Below are positions 24,690-33,076 of a DNA stretch of 36,616 bases, in pieces. Below the pieces are notes generated by a model. It did not search any database. It had not been told where the DNA came from and worked only from the letters and a program-made list of their open reading frames with translations. Origin of the DNA: Prolixibacteraceae bacterium (lineage in GTDB: Bacteria; Bacteroidota; Bacteroidia; Bacteroidales; Prolixibacteraceae). Location: contig JALOCD010000038.1 of the NCBI GenBank assembly GCA_023228025.1, positions 1 through 36,616 on the forward strand, written 5' to 3'. Positions within the stretch are counted from its first letter, which is position 1. Each line of letters begins with the position of its first letter. A program made the position numbers and the translations under genes.

Positions 24690-26269
24690 AATATCTCATT
24701 AAATTTGTAGTTAATATATCTGATATTCCCATCTATCATGGGTTTATGACATTTTATACAGGCTACATCTTTGTGACCTCCATCTAACTTAAAGCGCGTC
24801 GAATTATGGTCAAATTTTTCCGGTTTCCAGTTTTCAAAGCCATGGCACCTCAGGCAAGTCAGCCCATTGTTTTCGCCGAATTGAGCGTGATGCACGTCAT
24901 TGTGACAACTTTCACAATTGGTTTTCAAATCATTAAATATTTGACTTACAACATTTTCATTATTCATTTTGAAATGACATCTCCTGCACGTCAGAGCGGA
25001 ATGCTTCCCCTCAAGAGCGAATGAAGTAAGTTGATGGTCAAATTTTACCTCGCTCCATACCGATGACCGGTGGCAATTCTCACACTTTTGAGAAGGGTAG
25101 AATTTAGCGTCAATCAAATTCTGATGAATATCTTTGTGGCAATCAACGCAACGTTCGCCAATCCCCCTGAAATTCCAATCCTTTTCCCTTTTATGGCATT
25201 CAAAGCAGGGTGTTGCCAGATGGGCCCCATCCAGTTTGAATTTGGTCAAGTTGTGCCTTTCAAATGAATATGAAAATTTGGTAAATCCAGTAACATCATG
25301 ACATTCTGAACAATCTGGAGATTTTCCATCCTTCATGAATTGATTTTTATGGTAGTCTTTGTGACAATCGGTACAATTTTCATGCTTGACCGGCGCTGTT
25401 ATGCTTAATTTATGGCATAATTTACAAGCTACCTGACCATGTCGTCCTTCCAATAAATACCCTGTTTTGCTATGGTCAAACTGGCCACTGCTTTTTACTG
25501 TCTGGAATGAGGTTTCTACATGACATTGTGTGCAATTTTGGCCAAACTTGCTTTCATGCGGATCTTTGTGACAGTTCACACAATTCGGAAATTGTAGGCC
25601 TGAAAATTGTTGAAAGCCTTTACCGTTTCTGACGCTTTTGGGGTGGCATTTCTCACAGGAAACTTCAGTATGTTTGCCTTTTAACTGATATTTTGCCCTG
25701 GTATGGTCGAATTTTGAGGCTGGTTTGAAGGCATCGGCAACATGGCAATTCAAACAGTTCACGGAAAGCGTCTTCTGGTGGAAATCTTCATGACATGTCA
25801 AACAAAGATCGTTCAATCCCAAAAAGGTCTCTTGTTTGCTTTTAATCTGTTTATCAGCAATATTCTCCTTTTTGTGACAGTCCTGACAATCTTTTTTTGC
25901 ATGTTTTCCAACCAATTTGTATCCGGTATCGCCATGGTCAAATTTATCTTTGATCAAATGGACAATATCATAATTTCGACCGTAATGGTCGCTGTGACAA
26001 ATGGTACAATCCTTGCCTTTTACTTTGGAGGAGGCGTGAAATCCTTTTGATTCATCCACTCGTTTCTTGATCTCTTTGTGACAATCAAGGCATTTCTCGT
26101 TCGAAACTTTTGCACCCAAGGTATGACACAAAGTACAATTGGCCATTCCTTCCAAATGGGCATGTACCTTGGCAAGATCTCCGGGAGAAATTTGAGCCAT
26201 TCCTCTCATTGACACCATTATGACACATAAAATAACGATTGTAAAATGCAAAAATCTGCTCCTTATCAT
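24665..26269 (-). CDS. Exported multiheme c-type cytochrome, 20 CXXCH motifs
   Basis: 534-residue periplasmic cytochrome with 20 CXXCH motifs by direct count. A signal peptide covers about residues 1-25 (MIRSRFLHFTIVILCVIMVS, cut near MRGMAQ). After two leading hemes come six triheme units marked by FDHxxTxxxLxGxH-xxxx-CxxCH, for example FDHGDTGYKLVGKH and FDHNSTRFKLDGGH, usually followed by CxxCHxDxH. It shares this unit plan with the 43-heme protein but is more divergent and not tandemly repeated at DNA level. It sits 23 bases after the flavoprotein gene and overlaps the 43-heme gene. Position suggests it takes electrons from the membrane module and passes them to the larger cytochrome; direction is inferred. 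Confidence 0.93.
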   Translation of the reverse strand: MIRSRFLHFTIVILCVIMVSMRGMAQISPGDLAKVHAHLEGMANCTLCHTLGAKVSNEKCLDCHKEIKKRVDESKGFHASSKVKGKDCTICHSDHYGRNYDIVHLIKDKFDHGDTGYKLVGKHAKKDCQDCHKKENIADKQIKSKQETFLGLNDLCLTCHEDFHQKTLSVNCLNCHVADAFKPASKFDHTRAKYQLKGKHTEVSCEKCHPKSVRNGKGFQQFSGLQFPNCVNCHKDPHESKFGQNCTQCHVETSFQTVKSSGQFDHSKTGYLLEGRHGQVACKLCHKLSITAPVKHENCTDCHKDYHKNQFMKDGKSPDCSECHDVTGFTKFSYSFERHNLTKFKLDGAHLATPCFECHKREKDWNFRGIGERCVDCHKDIHQNLIDAKFYPSQKCENCHRSSVWSEVKFDHQLTSFALEGKHSALTCRRCHFKMNNENVVSQIFNDLKTNCESCHNDVHHAQFGENNGLTCLRCHGFENWKPEKFDHNSTRFKLDGGHKDVACIKCHKPMIDGNIRYINYKFNEILCATCHLQ

Positions 26270-26292
26270 ACCGAAATCAACTTTTCATTCAA

Positions 26293-27645
26293 TTACTTTT
26301 CGTGCTTTAAAATTGCCTCTCCAAATTTTTTGGTAATCCTGATTCCAATCTTTTCAAGAAATTGAGTTGGCAATTCCCCTCCGGCAAAAATGTAAACCTG
26401 ATCGTTCTCCAGAACCAATTCGGTTTCCTGATCTTTCACCCGGATTTTAACCTGATGGTCCTCAATTTTTGTCAGGTTGGAATTAAACAGAACCTTAATT
26501 TTATTATTTGCAATTGCTTCCTTTATTTTTTCACTGTTTTTGGGCTTCAATCTCCCAAAAACTTCGCTTCGATAGGAAAGTGTTACTTGATTTTGATCGG
26601 CAAGAAGCAATGCAGATTCAATGGCTGAATCCCCTCCCCCAACGACCAAAACCTTTTTGCCTTCAATAAACTCAGGCTCAAGCAAACGGTAGGCCACTTT
26701 CATACTCTCTTCACCCTCAACGTTAAGTTTTCGCGGTGATCCCCTCCTCCCAATGGCCAGCAATACCTTCCGTGAGGTAAATTCATCCCCATTCAATGTC
26801 TTGGTAACAAAATATTTTTCGGTTGGTGTGATCGACTCAACTTTTGCATTCTCTTTCAGGTTGATCTCATTTTTAGAAAGAACTTCATTCCAAATATTCA
26901 GTAGCTCCAGCTTGCTCGTTTCGAATAGTTTAACCTTACCATGCAAGGGCAGGTCCATGGCGGAGGTCATTACAATTTTGGAGCGCGGAAATGTAAAAAC
27001 AGTTCCGCCCAAACTATCCTGTTCAAGTGTCAATGCACTGATTTTATTTTTCTTGGCAGTCAGTGAAGCAGAAATTCCAGCCGGTCCGGCGCCAACAATG
27101 ATCAGGTCATAATCGGCATCAACATTCTTATCGATCTTTTTGGAAAGGTTTTCTACAGCCTGTTTACCCTGCTCCACAGAATTTTTGATCAGGCCCATTC
27201 CACCCATTTCACCGGCAATGTACACGCCGGGAACATTGGACTCAAAAGTTTGATCAACATGCGGAAGTTCAACGCCACGCTTCTCCGTACCAATATAAAG
27301 TGTGATGGCTTGGACCGGACAAGCGTGAAAGCAAGCGCCATGTCCAACACAATGGGAAGCATTGATGATGGTGGCCTTCCCATCCTTGATACCAATAATA
27401 TCCTTTTCCGGGCACGCTGAAATGCAAGCGCCACTTTTAATGCAACTGTTTACATCAATCACCGGATGCAAGGTAACAGGCTCGTGCAAACCCTCCTCCT
27501 TGGCAATGGCGATCTTTTCCTCGACAATGCGGGAGTCTCTTTTCTGCTTGTACAAATAGTAGGCTATAATGACCACAATGAAAATTGTAACAGACAGATA
27601 AATGACCAATTTTTCAAATAGTACTTCCATGTCTAAAATATCCAT
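26293..27645 (-). CDS. Membrane-anchored iron-sulfur / FAD NAD(P)H oxidoreductase
   Basis: 450-residue flavoprotein that probably exchanges electrons between NAD(P)H and the membrane module of the conduit. Order: one N-terminal membrane helix (about 13-32); a dicluster ferredoxin domain (about 60-120); an FAD site LIIVGAGPAGISAS (about 160-173); a thioredoxin-reductase-like core with a second dinucleotide site VLVVGGGDSAIESALLLA; a C-terminal DQVYIFAGGELPT. The ferredoxin motifs are CIKSGACISACP (Cys68, 74, 78) and CVGHGACFHACP (Cys99, 105, 109); each has Ser71 or His102 where a 4Fe-4S ferredoxin normally has its second Cys. The gene overlaps the membrane cytochrome gene by 13 bases. Confidence 0.88.
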   Translation of the reverse strand: MDILDMEVLFEKLVIYLSVTIFIVVIIAYYLYKQKRDSRIVEEKIAIAKEEGLHEPVTLHPVIDVNSCIKSGACISACPEKDIIGIKDGKATIINASHCVGHGACFHACPVQAITLYIGTEKRGVELPHVDQTFESNVPGVYIAGEMGGMGLIKNSVEQGKQAVENLSKKIDKNVDADYDLIIVGAGPAGISASLTAKKNKISALTLEQDSLGGTVFTFPRSKIVMTSAMDLPLHGKVKLFETSKLELLNIWNEVLSKNEINLKENAKVESITPTEKYFVTKTLNGDEFTSRKVLLAIGRRGSPRKLNVEGEESMKVAYRLLEPEFIEGKKVLVVGGGDSAIESALLLADQNQVTLSYRSEVFGRLKPKNSEKIKEAIANNKIKVLFNSNLTKIEDHQVKIRVKDQETELVLENDQVYIFAGGELPTQFLEKIGIRITKKFGEAILKHEK

Positions 27646-28499
27646 TTATACCCAAAAGTGACTGCCACAACTACATGAATGATCATGACCACCAACATGA
27701 TAAACGCAAATGGTAAATGTGCCACGTGCCAATAGGCGAAAAGCTTTTGCATCGTAACCAACCGCCCTATCCGCTTCTTTAAACCCAATTGGCTCCTGTA
27801 GAGCTGTACAATTTCCCTTGCTTTTTTATGAGGAATTCGTTGACTTTTTAGTTCACCTCTCAATTTTCTTAGTGCAAGGCGTTCTTCCCGCCTTCGGCCA
27901 AAAAAACTTTTTTGATTCTTTGTTTTATCAGGAACATTATCGATCAATTCATAAATGCTCTCATCCAAAGTAATGGTTTGCCTGAGCTGTTTATTCATTT
28001 CAGACTTTTGATCCTCTATTTCAAGTAGAGTAAGCTCCTGACCTTCAATGGATCTCGGAATTTGGAGATAAATATACCGCCCAATGATGCCACTCAGAAA
28101 GACTGCAACCATACTCCAAAAACTAACAGCTACAATTCCGCCAAACTTAAAGGTTGTATGAAAGAGAATAAGAAATGGCCCCAATGTACAGAGGAAAATA
28201 TGAAACTCCAGCCAATGCTTAAGAATCCCTATTCTTGAAAATAAACGCACCCTTTTTCTAAACATGTAAGAAAGGACACCAAAAAGTATCAGTAGGGAAC
28301 CGACAATGCCCAGGCCATGGCCAACCAATCCGCTAGCTTTAAAGGATTGGTTGAGTGGATGGAAATGCCGCTCTTCCAATGGAATTGAATAATAATCAAA
28401 TCCCAGATATAGCAGAACTGATACTGTAGAGGCGACAATTACAATAAGTGTGGTTATTACAATTTGATGAATAGTTGAGTCTTTCAATTTCATGATCAT
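27633..28499 (-). CDS. Membrane b-type cytochrome-like protein of the conduit
   Basis: 288-residue membrane protein. Hydrophobic segments lie at about 12-34, 57-79, 97-117, 120-143 and 259-283. Histidines on or near them (His61, His95, His100, His114, His258, His261, His275) could bind two b-hemes, as in cytochrome b561 or ferric-reductase-like proteins. Between the fourth and fifth helices is a basic, helical soluble insert of about 110 residues. I do not recognise an exact family. It is the first gene of the five-gene operon and overlaps the flavoprotein gene, which suggests the two form one inner-membrane oxidoreductase for quinol or NAD(P)H-linked electron transfer. Heme content is inferred. 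Confidence 0.65.
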   Translation of the reverse strand: MIMKLKDSTIHQIVITTLIVIVASTVSVLLYLGFDYYSIPLEERHFHPLNQSFKASGLVGHGLGIVGSLLILFGVLSYMFRKRVRLFSRIGILKHWLEFHIFLCTLGPFLILFHTTFKFGGIVAVSFWSMVAVFLSGIIGRYIYLQIPRSIEGQELTLLEIEDQKSEMNKQLRQTITLDESIYELIDNVPDKTKNQKSFFGRRREERLALRKLRGELKSQRIPHKKAREIVQLYRSQLGLKKRIGRLVTMQKLFAYWHVAHLPFAFIMLVVMIIHVVVAVTFGYKWIF

Positions 28500-29214
28500 T
28501 CAGGAATTCAGGCTAATTATCTTATTATTTGTGTCTTATAAAGTGAAAATAATATTTTTATTTGGAAAAAACAAACAAAAAAGGTTCAAAGATATTGATC
28601 ATAAGTAACCATATCTCGCCGTAAATCTAAGGGATTGAAATATATTTGTATACATAATTTCATCCAAAAGGATTTGTTTCAAATTATATGGTACAATTCA
28701 AATTTTCAAAATCAAATAAATCAATTTTACAAACAAAGATTTTACAGTATTATACCTTGCTGTAACAAAGCATTTTAGAAAATTTTATAAAAATCAAATC
28801 CAATGGATTCTTAACCAATTTATTTTCAGTATAAATTAATCCAAATAGTATATTTGTAATGATTCCAATTAATATTTCAACGAAAAACAGATCGTGTTCC
28901 TGAATTTTAATGATTTTTGGAAAGTTAGGTCAACCGGCAAAATTAGAATCGTTTTTAATAACCACTCACGCTATTTTTTTGTTTTATTTAGAAAGATTGT
29001 CCCTGTTTTGGATGCAAATTTCTTATATTGTTGCTCTGAAACGGACTATTTATTCAAAGGCAATGAGCTTGATTGTAAATAGCCAATTTAAGTGGTTCTA
29101 AAATAACCGGCGAATCAAAATTCGATGAATTAATTGCATATAGCAATTCAAAAGCAAGTAACAATCAAATGCAATAGTATTGCTGTTCAAGATGTTCCGA
29201 AACGATAATGACTG
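28500..29214. other. Long AT-rich intergenic region, no gene found
   Basis: About 700 bases between the divergent conduit operon and the SDR gene. Two short overlapping frames (62 and 63 codons, 28894-29101) have no recognisable features. On the minus strand TATCTTTG at 28594-28587 matches the Bacteroidota -7 box, but no TTTG lies at the right distance upstream. The control region of the conduit operon should be here; I cannot define it further. Confidence 0.5.
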
Positions 29215-30681
29215 ATGAAAATTTTACTGACAGGCGCAACCGGATACATTGGGAAAAGACTGCTCCCTGTTCTATTGGAGCAAGGTCATGAGGTGATTTG
29301 CTGTGTCAGGGACAAAAACCGATTTCCCAACGGAGGAATTTACAAACACCACAACATCTCCCTTTTCGAAATTGATTTTCTCAAAGAGTTGAATCCTGCA
29401 GAATTCATTCAGCCAATTGATGTCGCCTATTATCTGATCGATTCGATGAGCAACAAGAGGGACGATCCCGGTTTTCATAACGATTCCCCGGCCATCAATT
29501 TTGTCAACCTTATCAAGCAGACTACGACCAAACAGATCATCTACCTTGGAAGTCTTACAAATCATTTGACGACCAATAATTCCTGTTCAAAAAATAGTAT
29601 TGAAAAAATTCTTGAAAATAGCGGAATACCCGTGACCTCCTTTAAAGCAGAAATCATTGTAGGATCAGGCAGCGCCAATTTCGAAATCATACGCGATCTG
29701 GTTGAACTGCTACCGGTAATGATTGCTCCCAGATGGATCAACACCAAAAGTCAGCCCATTGCCATCCGGAATGTGCTTGAATACTTGAGCGGCGTTGCGT
29801 TAAAGCCGGAGACCTATGACAAATGTTATGAAATTGGAGGACCTGATATTTTATCCTTTAAGGAGATGTTGCAACAGTTTGCCGAAGTCAGGGGCATGAA
29901 ACGATACATTTTTTCAGTCCCATTGAAAGCCACAAAATTCTCTGCCTATTGGGTCAATTTGATTACTTCCACCTCATACAGACTTGCCAGACAGTTGATC
30001 GACAGCATGAAAAAAGATGTGATTCCAATTTCCAATGATTTAAACAAACTGCTAAACATTCAATTGATATCCTATAAGGAAGCTGTTAAATTAGCCTTTC
30101 AGCGGATAGAACAAAACAATGTAGTTTCTAGCTGGAAAGATTCGCTTGTATCAAGTTATGAGGACAATTCATTGCTCGAACATGTCAAGATTCCTACAAA
30201 AGGATGCTACCGGGACAGGAGAAAAATTGAAATTACTACCAGTGTAGACCAGGTCCTTAGCAACATGTGGTCAATTGGCGGAGAGCGAGGATGGTATTAT
30301 GGCAACTGGCTTTGGGATATCAGGGGACATCTGGATAAATTATCGGGAGGAGTCGGCTTACGAAGAGGCAGAACCAATACAAATTCAATCCACACCGGCG
30401 ACACCCTTGACTTTTGGCGGGTATTGGCAGCCGACAAACAAAACAAAAGATTGTTACTCTATGCGGAGATGAAACTCCCAGGAGAAGCTTGGCTGGAATT
30501 TAAAATCATTCAAAAAAGCGGAAAACCTTTTCTTCAGCAAATTGCCACCTTCCGTCCTGTTGGCGTAGCAGGACGACTCTACTGGTATGCCGAATATCCA
30601 TTCCATCTGTTTATTTTCAGGGGAATGGCTAAAAACCTGATCAGCTTCAAAAACAATTCTCAAATAGTGGAAAGCCAATAA
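29215..30681 (+). CDS. NAD(P)-binding atypical SDR fused to DUF2867
   Basis: 488-residue cytoplasmic protein. Residues 1-290 form an extended/atypical short-chain dehydrogenase fold opening with LLTGATGYIGKRLLPVLLEQ (nucleotide-binding TGATGYIG at about 6-13), with QIIYLGSL at mid-domain and YEIGGPDILSFKEML. From about 340 to 480 is DUF2867: MWSIGGERGWYYGNWLWDIR, LDFWRVLAAD and EAWLEFKI. The fused form is common in bacteria as 'SDR with DUF2867', but the substrate is not established. It stands alone, with a terminator 20 bases after the stop codon. No catalytic Tyr-x3-Lys motif is obvious, so it may be a non-catalytic or quinone-type NmrA-like protein. Confidence 0.87.
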   Translation: MKILLTGATGYIGKRLLPVLLEQGHEVICCVRDKNRFPNGGIYKHHNISLFEIDFLKELNPAEFIQPIDVAYYLIDSMSNKRDDPGFHNDSPAINFVNLIKQTTTKQIIYLGSLTNHLTTNNSCSKNSIEKILENSGIPVTSFKAEIIVGSGSANFEIIRDLVELLPVMIAPRWINTKSQPIAIRNVLEYLSGVALKPETYDKCYEIGGPDILSFKEMLQQFAEVRGMKRYIFSVPLKATKFSAYWVNLITSTSYRLARQLIDSMKKDVIPISNDLNKLLNIQLISYKEAVKLAFQRIEQNNVVSSWKDSLVSSYEDNSLLEHVKIPTKGCYRDRRKIEITTSVDQVLSNMWSIGGERGWYYGNWLWDIRGHLDKLSGGVGLRRGRTNTNSIHTGDTLDFWRVLAADKQNKRLLLYAEMKLPGEAWLEFKIIQKSGKPFLQQIATFRPVGVAGRLYWYAEYPFHLFIFRGMAKNLISFKNNSQIVESQ

Positions 30682-30700
30682 TCATAAAAATAAACACAAA

Positions 30701-30725
30701 AAAAGGAGGCGCTAAACCTCCTTTT
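30701..30725. terminator. Bidirectional terminator between convergent genes
   Basis: AAAAGGAGG (30701-30709) and CCTCCTTTT (30717-30725) are perfect complements with a seven-base loop. A-runs on the left and T-runs on the right make it usable by both the SDR gene and the small exported peptide gene. Confidence 0.85.
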
Positions 30726-30744
30726 CTCAAAATCATTAAGCAGA

Positions 30745-30945
30745 TTATTTTTTAACCTCAGCCTTTTTCTCTTTTGCTCCGGCAGCTTTGTCACCGCAAC
30801 AAGCTTTTTTGCATTCCTTTGAACAGGCTTTGCCATCTTTGGTACATTCTGTTTTGGCGGCTGGTTTTACCGGATCTGCTGCAAAAGCAGGAGCTATCAT
30901 CGCTGCACAGAAAACGAATGACAATACAAGAGCTAATTTTTTCAT
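30745..30945 (-). CDS. Small exported Cys- and Lys-rich protein
   Basis: 66-residue precursor. A clear signal peptide (MKKLALVLSFVFCAAMIAPA, cut after AFA) leaves a mature chain of about 43 residues. The mature part is rich in Lys and Ala with five cysteines in CTKDGKACSKECKKACC. The dense cysteines suggest metal binding or disulfides in the periplasm, but I recognise no family. It is divergent from the histidine kinase gene (124 bases between starts), so the two-component system might control it; that is inference from position only. The coding frame is supported by the signal peptide and by the terminator placed just after the stop codon. Confidence 0.7.
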   Translation of the reverse strand: MKKLALVLSFVFCAAMIAPAFAADPVKPAAKTECTKDGKACSKECKKACCGDKAAGAKEKKAEVKK

Positions 30946-31069
30946 AACATCAATTTTACTGTTTATTTAAATCCAAAATAAATAAAAAAAATGACTCGTT
31001 CAACAAAGGATGATGTTAATACGATGTTAAAAATTAAAATCATTTGAATTAGTTAGTAATTTTGTTGGC

Positions 31070-32353
31070 ATGAGCCAACTAAAAAGAAGAATTCTGGTTT
31101 TTATTGCACTCTTGTCAATCTTGCTTTTACTGGGATTACAGGTTCACTGGCTGCTATACTCTTATCGGATTGAAGAAGCCCTTTTCAGTAAAAGCGTAAG
31201 GGTTGCCCTCAACCAATCCATTGCGACTTTGAGCAAAGATGAGGATATGTGCCAATCTATGCAAAAAAGTATCTCCTGCGACAGTTCATTCAGGGCCAGC
31301 AGGAACCATCCACCCCATGTCTGGCAAAATCTTGATCGTCAAATCAGGGACGAACTCGCCTTGTATGATATAGACCTGGATTATGACCTTGCGATCTTCA
31401 AAGGAAAAGACACACTGAAAATCAGCAACCTGGATCAATTGGTTGGTACATCCTGTTATCGGCTTAGTTTAAAAAATGCCCTTAAAGTTTCGGATACGGA
31501 AATAGGGGTTATATTCCCAAACCGCTACAAATTTTTCATGCACCGCATGGGACTGATGTTTACTGGATCGGTTCTCTTAATATTACTCATCGGTTTTTCT
31601 TTCGTCCTTGTGATTCGATACTACTTGAAGGAAATTAGTCTTTCAAATAACATCAAAGAGATGGTCAACAATCTGGCCCACGAGTTTAGAACCCCTATTT
31701 CCAGCATCTCCCTTGCCGCAAAAATGATCAATCAGACGCCTGAGGCCTCCCTTAATTCAAAAATCCGAAAATATTCGGATACAATCATCGAAGAGAACAA
31801 ACGTCTGCAACGACAATCCGACCATATCCTTCAACTCGCGGCCATAGAGCAAAACAACCTGGAATTCAAGTTTGAAACCCTGGATTTAACCAATATTATT
31901 GAAGAGGCGATCCGGTCCATCGAAATTCATATCGAGCAATGTGAGGGGAAAATCATTCGAAAATATGATGAAGGTTTGTTTCTCGTGCGTGGCGACCACA
32001 ATGAACTGGTACATGTCCTAATGAACCTGTTTTCAAATGCATGTAAGTACTCACCCAATTTGATTGAAATTACCATCTTGCTGAAAAACACGAACAAGGG
32101 TGTCCAGCTCAACATAATAGATAAAGGAATTGGCATGGCTCAAGGCGAAAAGCAAAGAATTTTCGATAAGTATTACCGAATTCCATCAGGTAATCAACAC
32201 GATACAAAAGGATTTGGGATAGGCCTTTATTATGTGAAAGAAGTTCTTAAGGCACATCACGCGTCAATTGAAGTTGAAAGTGAACCAGGACAAGGAAGCA
32301 ATTTTGCCATCCTTTTCCCAAAAGAGCAGGGTAAAGATGGAACAAAAAATTAG
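31070..32353 (+). CDS. Sensor histidine kinase of an OmpR-type two-component system
   Basis: Inner-membrane kinase of 427 residues. TM1 (about 9-28) and TM2 (about 162-185) bracket a periplasmic sensor of about 130 residues that has several Cys and no recognised fold. The cytoplasmic part has HisKA (NNLAHEFRTPISSISLA, phospho-acceptor His204) and a HATPase_c domain with N box NLFSNACKYS, G1 DKGIGM and G2 GFGIGLYYVKEVL. The response-regulator gene overlaps its end by 17 bases, so the two form one cognate pair. The stimulus is unknown; the divergent small Cys-rich gene and the downstream PepSY gene are possible targets. Confidence 0.95.
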   Translation: MSQLKRRILVFIALLSILLLLGLQVHWLLYSYRIEEALFSKSVRVALNQSIATLSKDEDMCQSMQKSISCDSSFRASRNHPPHVWQNLDRQIRDELALYDIDLDYDLAIFKGKDTLKISNLDQLVGTSCYRLSLKNALKVSDTEIGVIFPNRYKFFMHRMGLMFTGSVLLILLIGFSFVLVIRYYLKEISLSNNIKEMVNNLAHEFRTPISSISLAAKMINQTPEASLNSKIRKYSDTIIEENKRLQRQSDHILQLAAIEQNNLEFKFETLDLTNIIEEAIRSIEIHIEQCEGKIIRKYDEGLFLVRGDHNELVHVLMNLFSNACKYSPNLIEITILLKNTNKGVQLNIIDKGIGMAQGEKQRIFDKYYRIPSGNQHDTKGFGIGLYYVKEVLKAHHASIEVESEPGQGSNFAILFPKEQGKDGTKN

Positions 32354-33050
32354 AATACTACTCGTCGAAGATGACCAAAGCCTCGGTTTCCTGATGACTG
32401 AATTCCTCTCCTCCAAGGGTTTTGAGGTTACTTTGTGCAAAGATGGTATATCCGGATGGAATACATATAATACCCAACAATTTCAGTTTGCAGTCCTTGA
32501 CGTGATGCTACCCGGACTGGATGGCTTCTCTCTGGCAAAAAACATCAGGGAAAGCCGATCCGGTATCCCAATCATTCTTGTTACCGCCCGATCGATGAAG
32601 GAGGATAAAATTAAGGGTTTTAATCTTGGTATAGATGACTATATTACCAAACCGTTTGATGAAGACGAACTTTTCTGCCGTATACAGGCCATTCTGAATA
32701 GGATAGATTCAAGACAGGTTGCCGACAAGAAAAAGATTCAATTGGGCAAATATTCCTATGAATTCCAAAATCAGTCGCTGAATATCAATAACGAATCAAG
32801 GAGGTTGACAGCAAGGGAAAATGCAGTGTTGTACCTCCTAATTCAGAATTCGGGTCAGATTGTTAAAAGAGAACTGATTCTGAACAATATCTGGGGAACC
32901 AGCGACTATTTTTCGGGTAGAAGCCTGGATGTCTATATTTCAAAATTGAGAAAATATATGCAGGACGATTCCAACATTGTGATAGAGAATATTCCAAAAG
33001 TTGGTTTTCTTTTTCAGGTCAAAACCGGTTATCTTTTATCAAACCTTTGA
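32337..33050 (+). CDS. OmpR/PhoB-family response regulator
   Basis: 237-residue DNA-binding regulator paired with the preceding kinase. The receiver domain (about 4-120) has the acidic pair EDD (11-13), phospho-acceptor Asp55 in LDVMLPGLDG, and Lys105 in YITKPFDEDELF. The C-terminal winged helix (about 140-237) has LTARENAVLYLLIQNSGQIV and SLDVYISKLRKYM. I start at ATG 32337 (MEQKIRILLVEDD); an upstream in-frame start at 32268 would place 23 extra residues inside the kinase frame. Target promoters are unknown. Confidence 0.95.
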   Translation: MEQKIRILLVEDDQSLGFLMTEFLSSKGFEVTLCKDGISGWNTYNTQQFQFAVLDVMLPGLDGFSLAKNIRESRSGIPIILVTARSMKEDKIKGFNLGIDDYITKPFDEDELFCRIQAILNRIDSRQVADKKKIQLGKYSYEFQNQSLNINNESRRLTARENAVLYLLIQNSGQIVKRELILNNIWGTSDYFSGRSLDVYISKLRKYMQDDSNIVIENIPKVGFLFQVKTGYLLSNL

Positions 33051-33076
33051 TCTTAAATTTCTTCCCTTAATCAAAA

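Noticed and set aside
28894..29101. Two overlapping 62-63 codon frames as small genes
   Set aside because: No signal peptide, domain or start context; AT-rich spacer produces such frames by chance.
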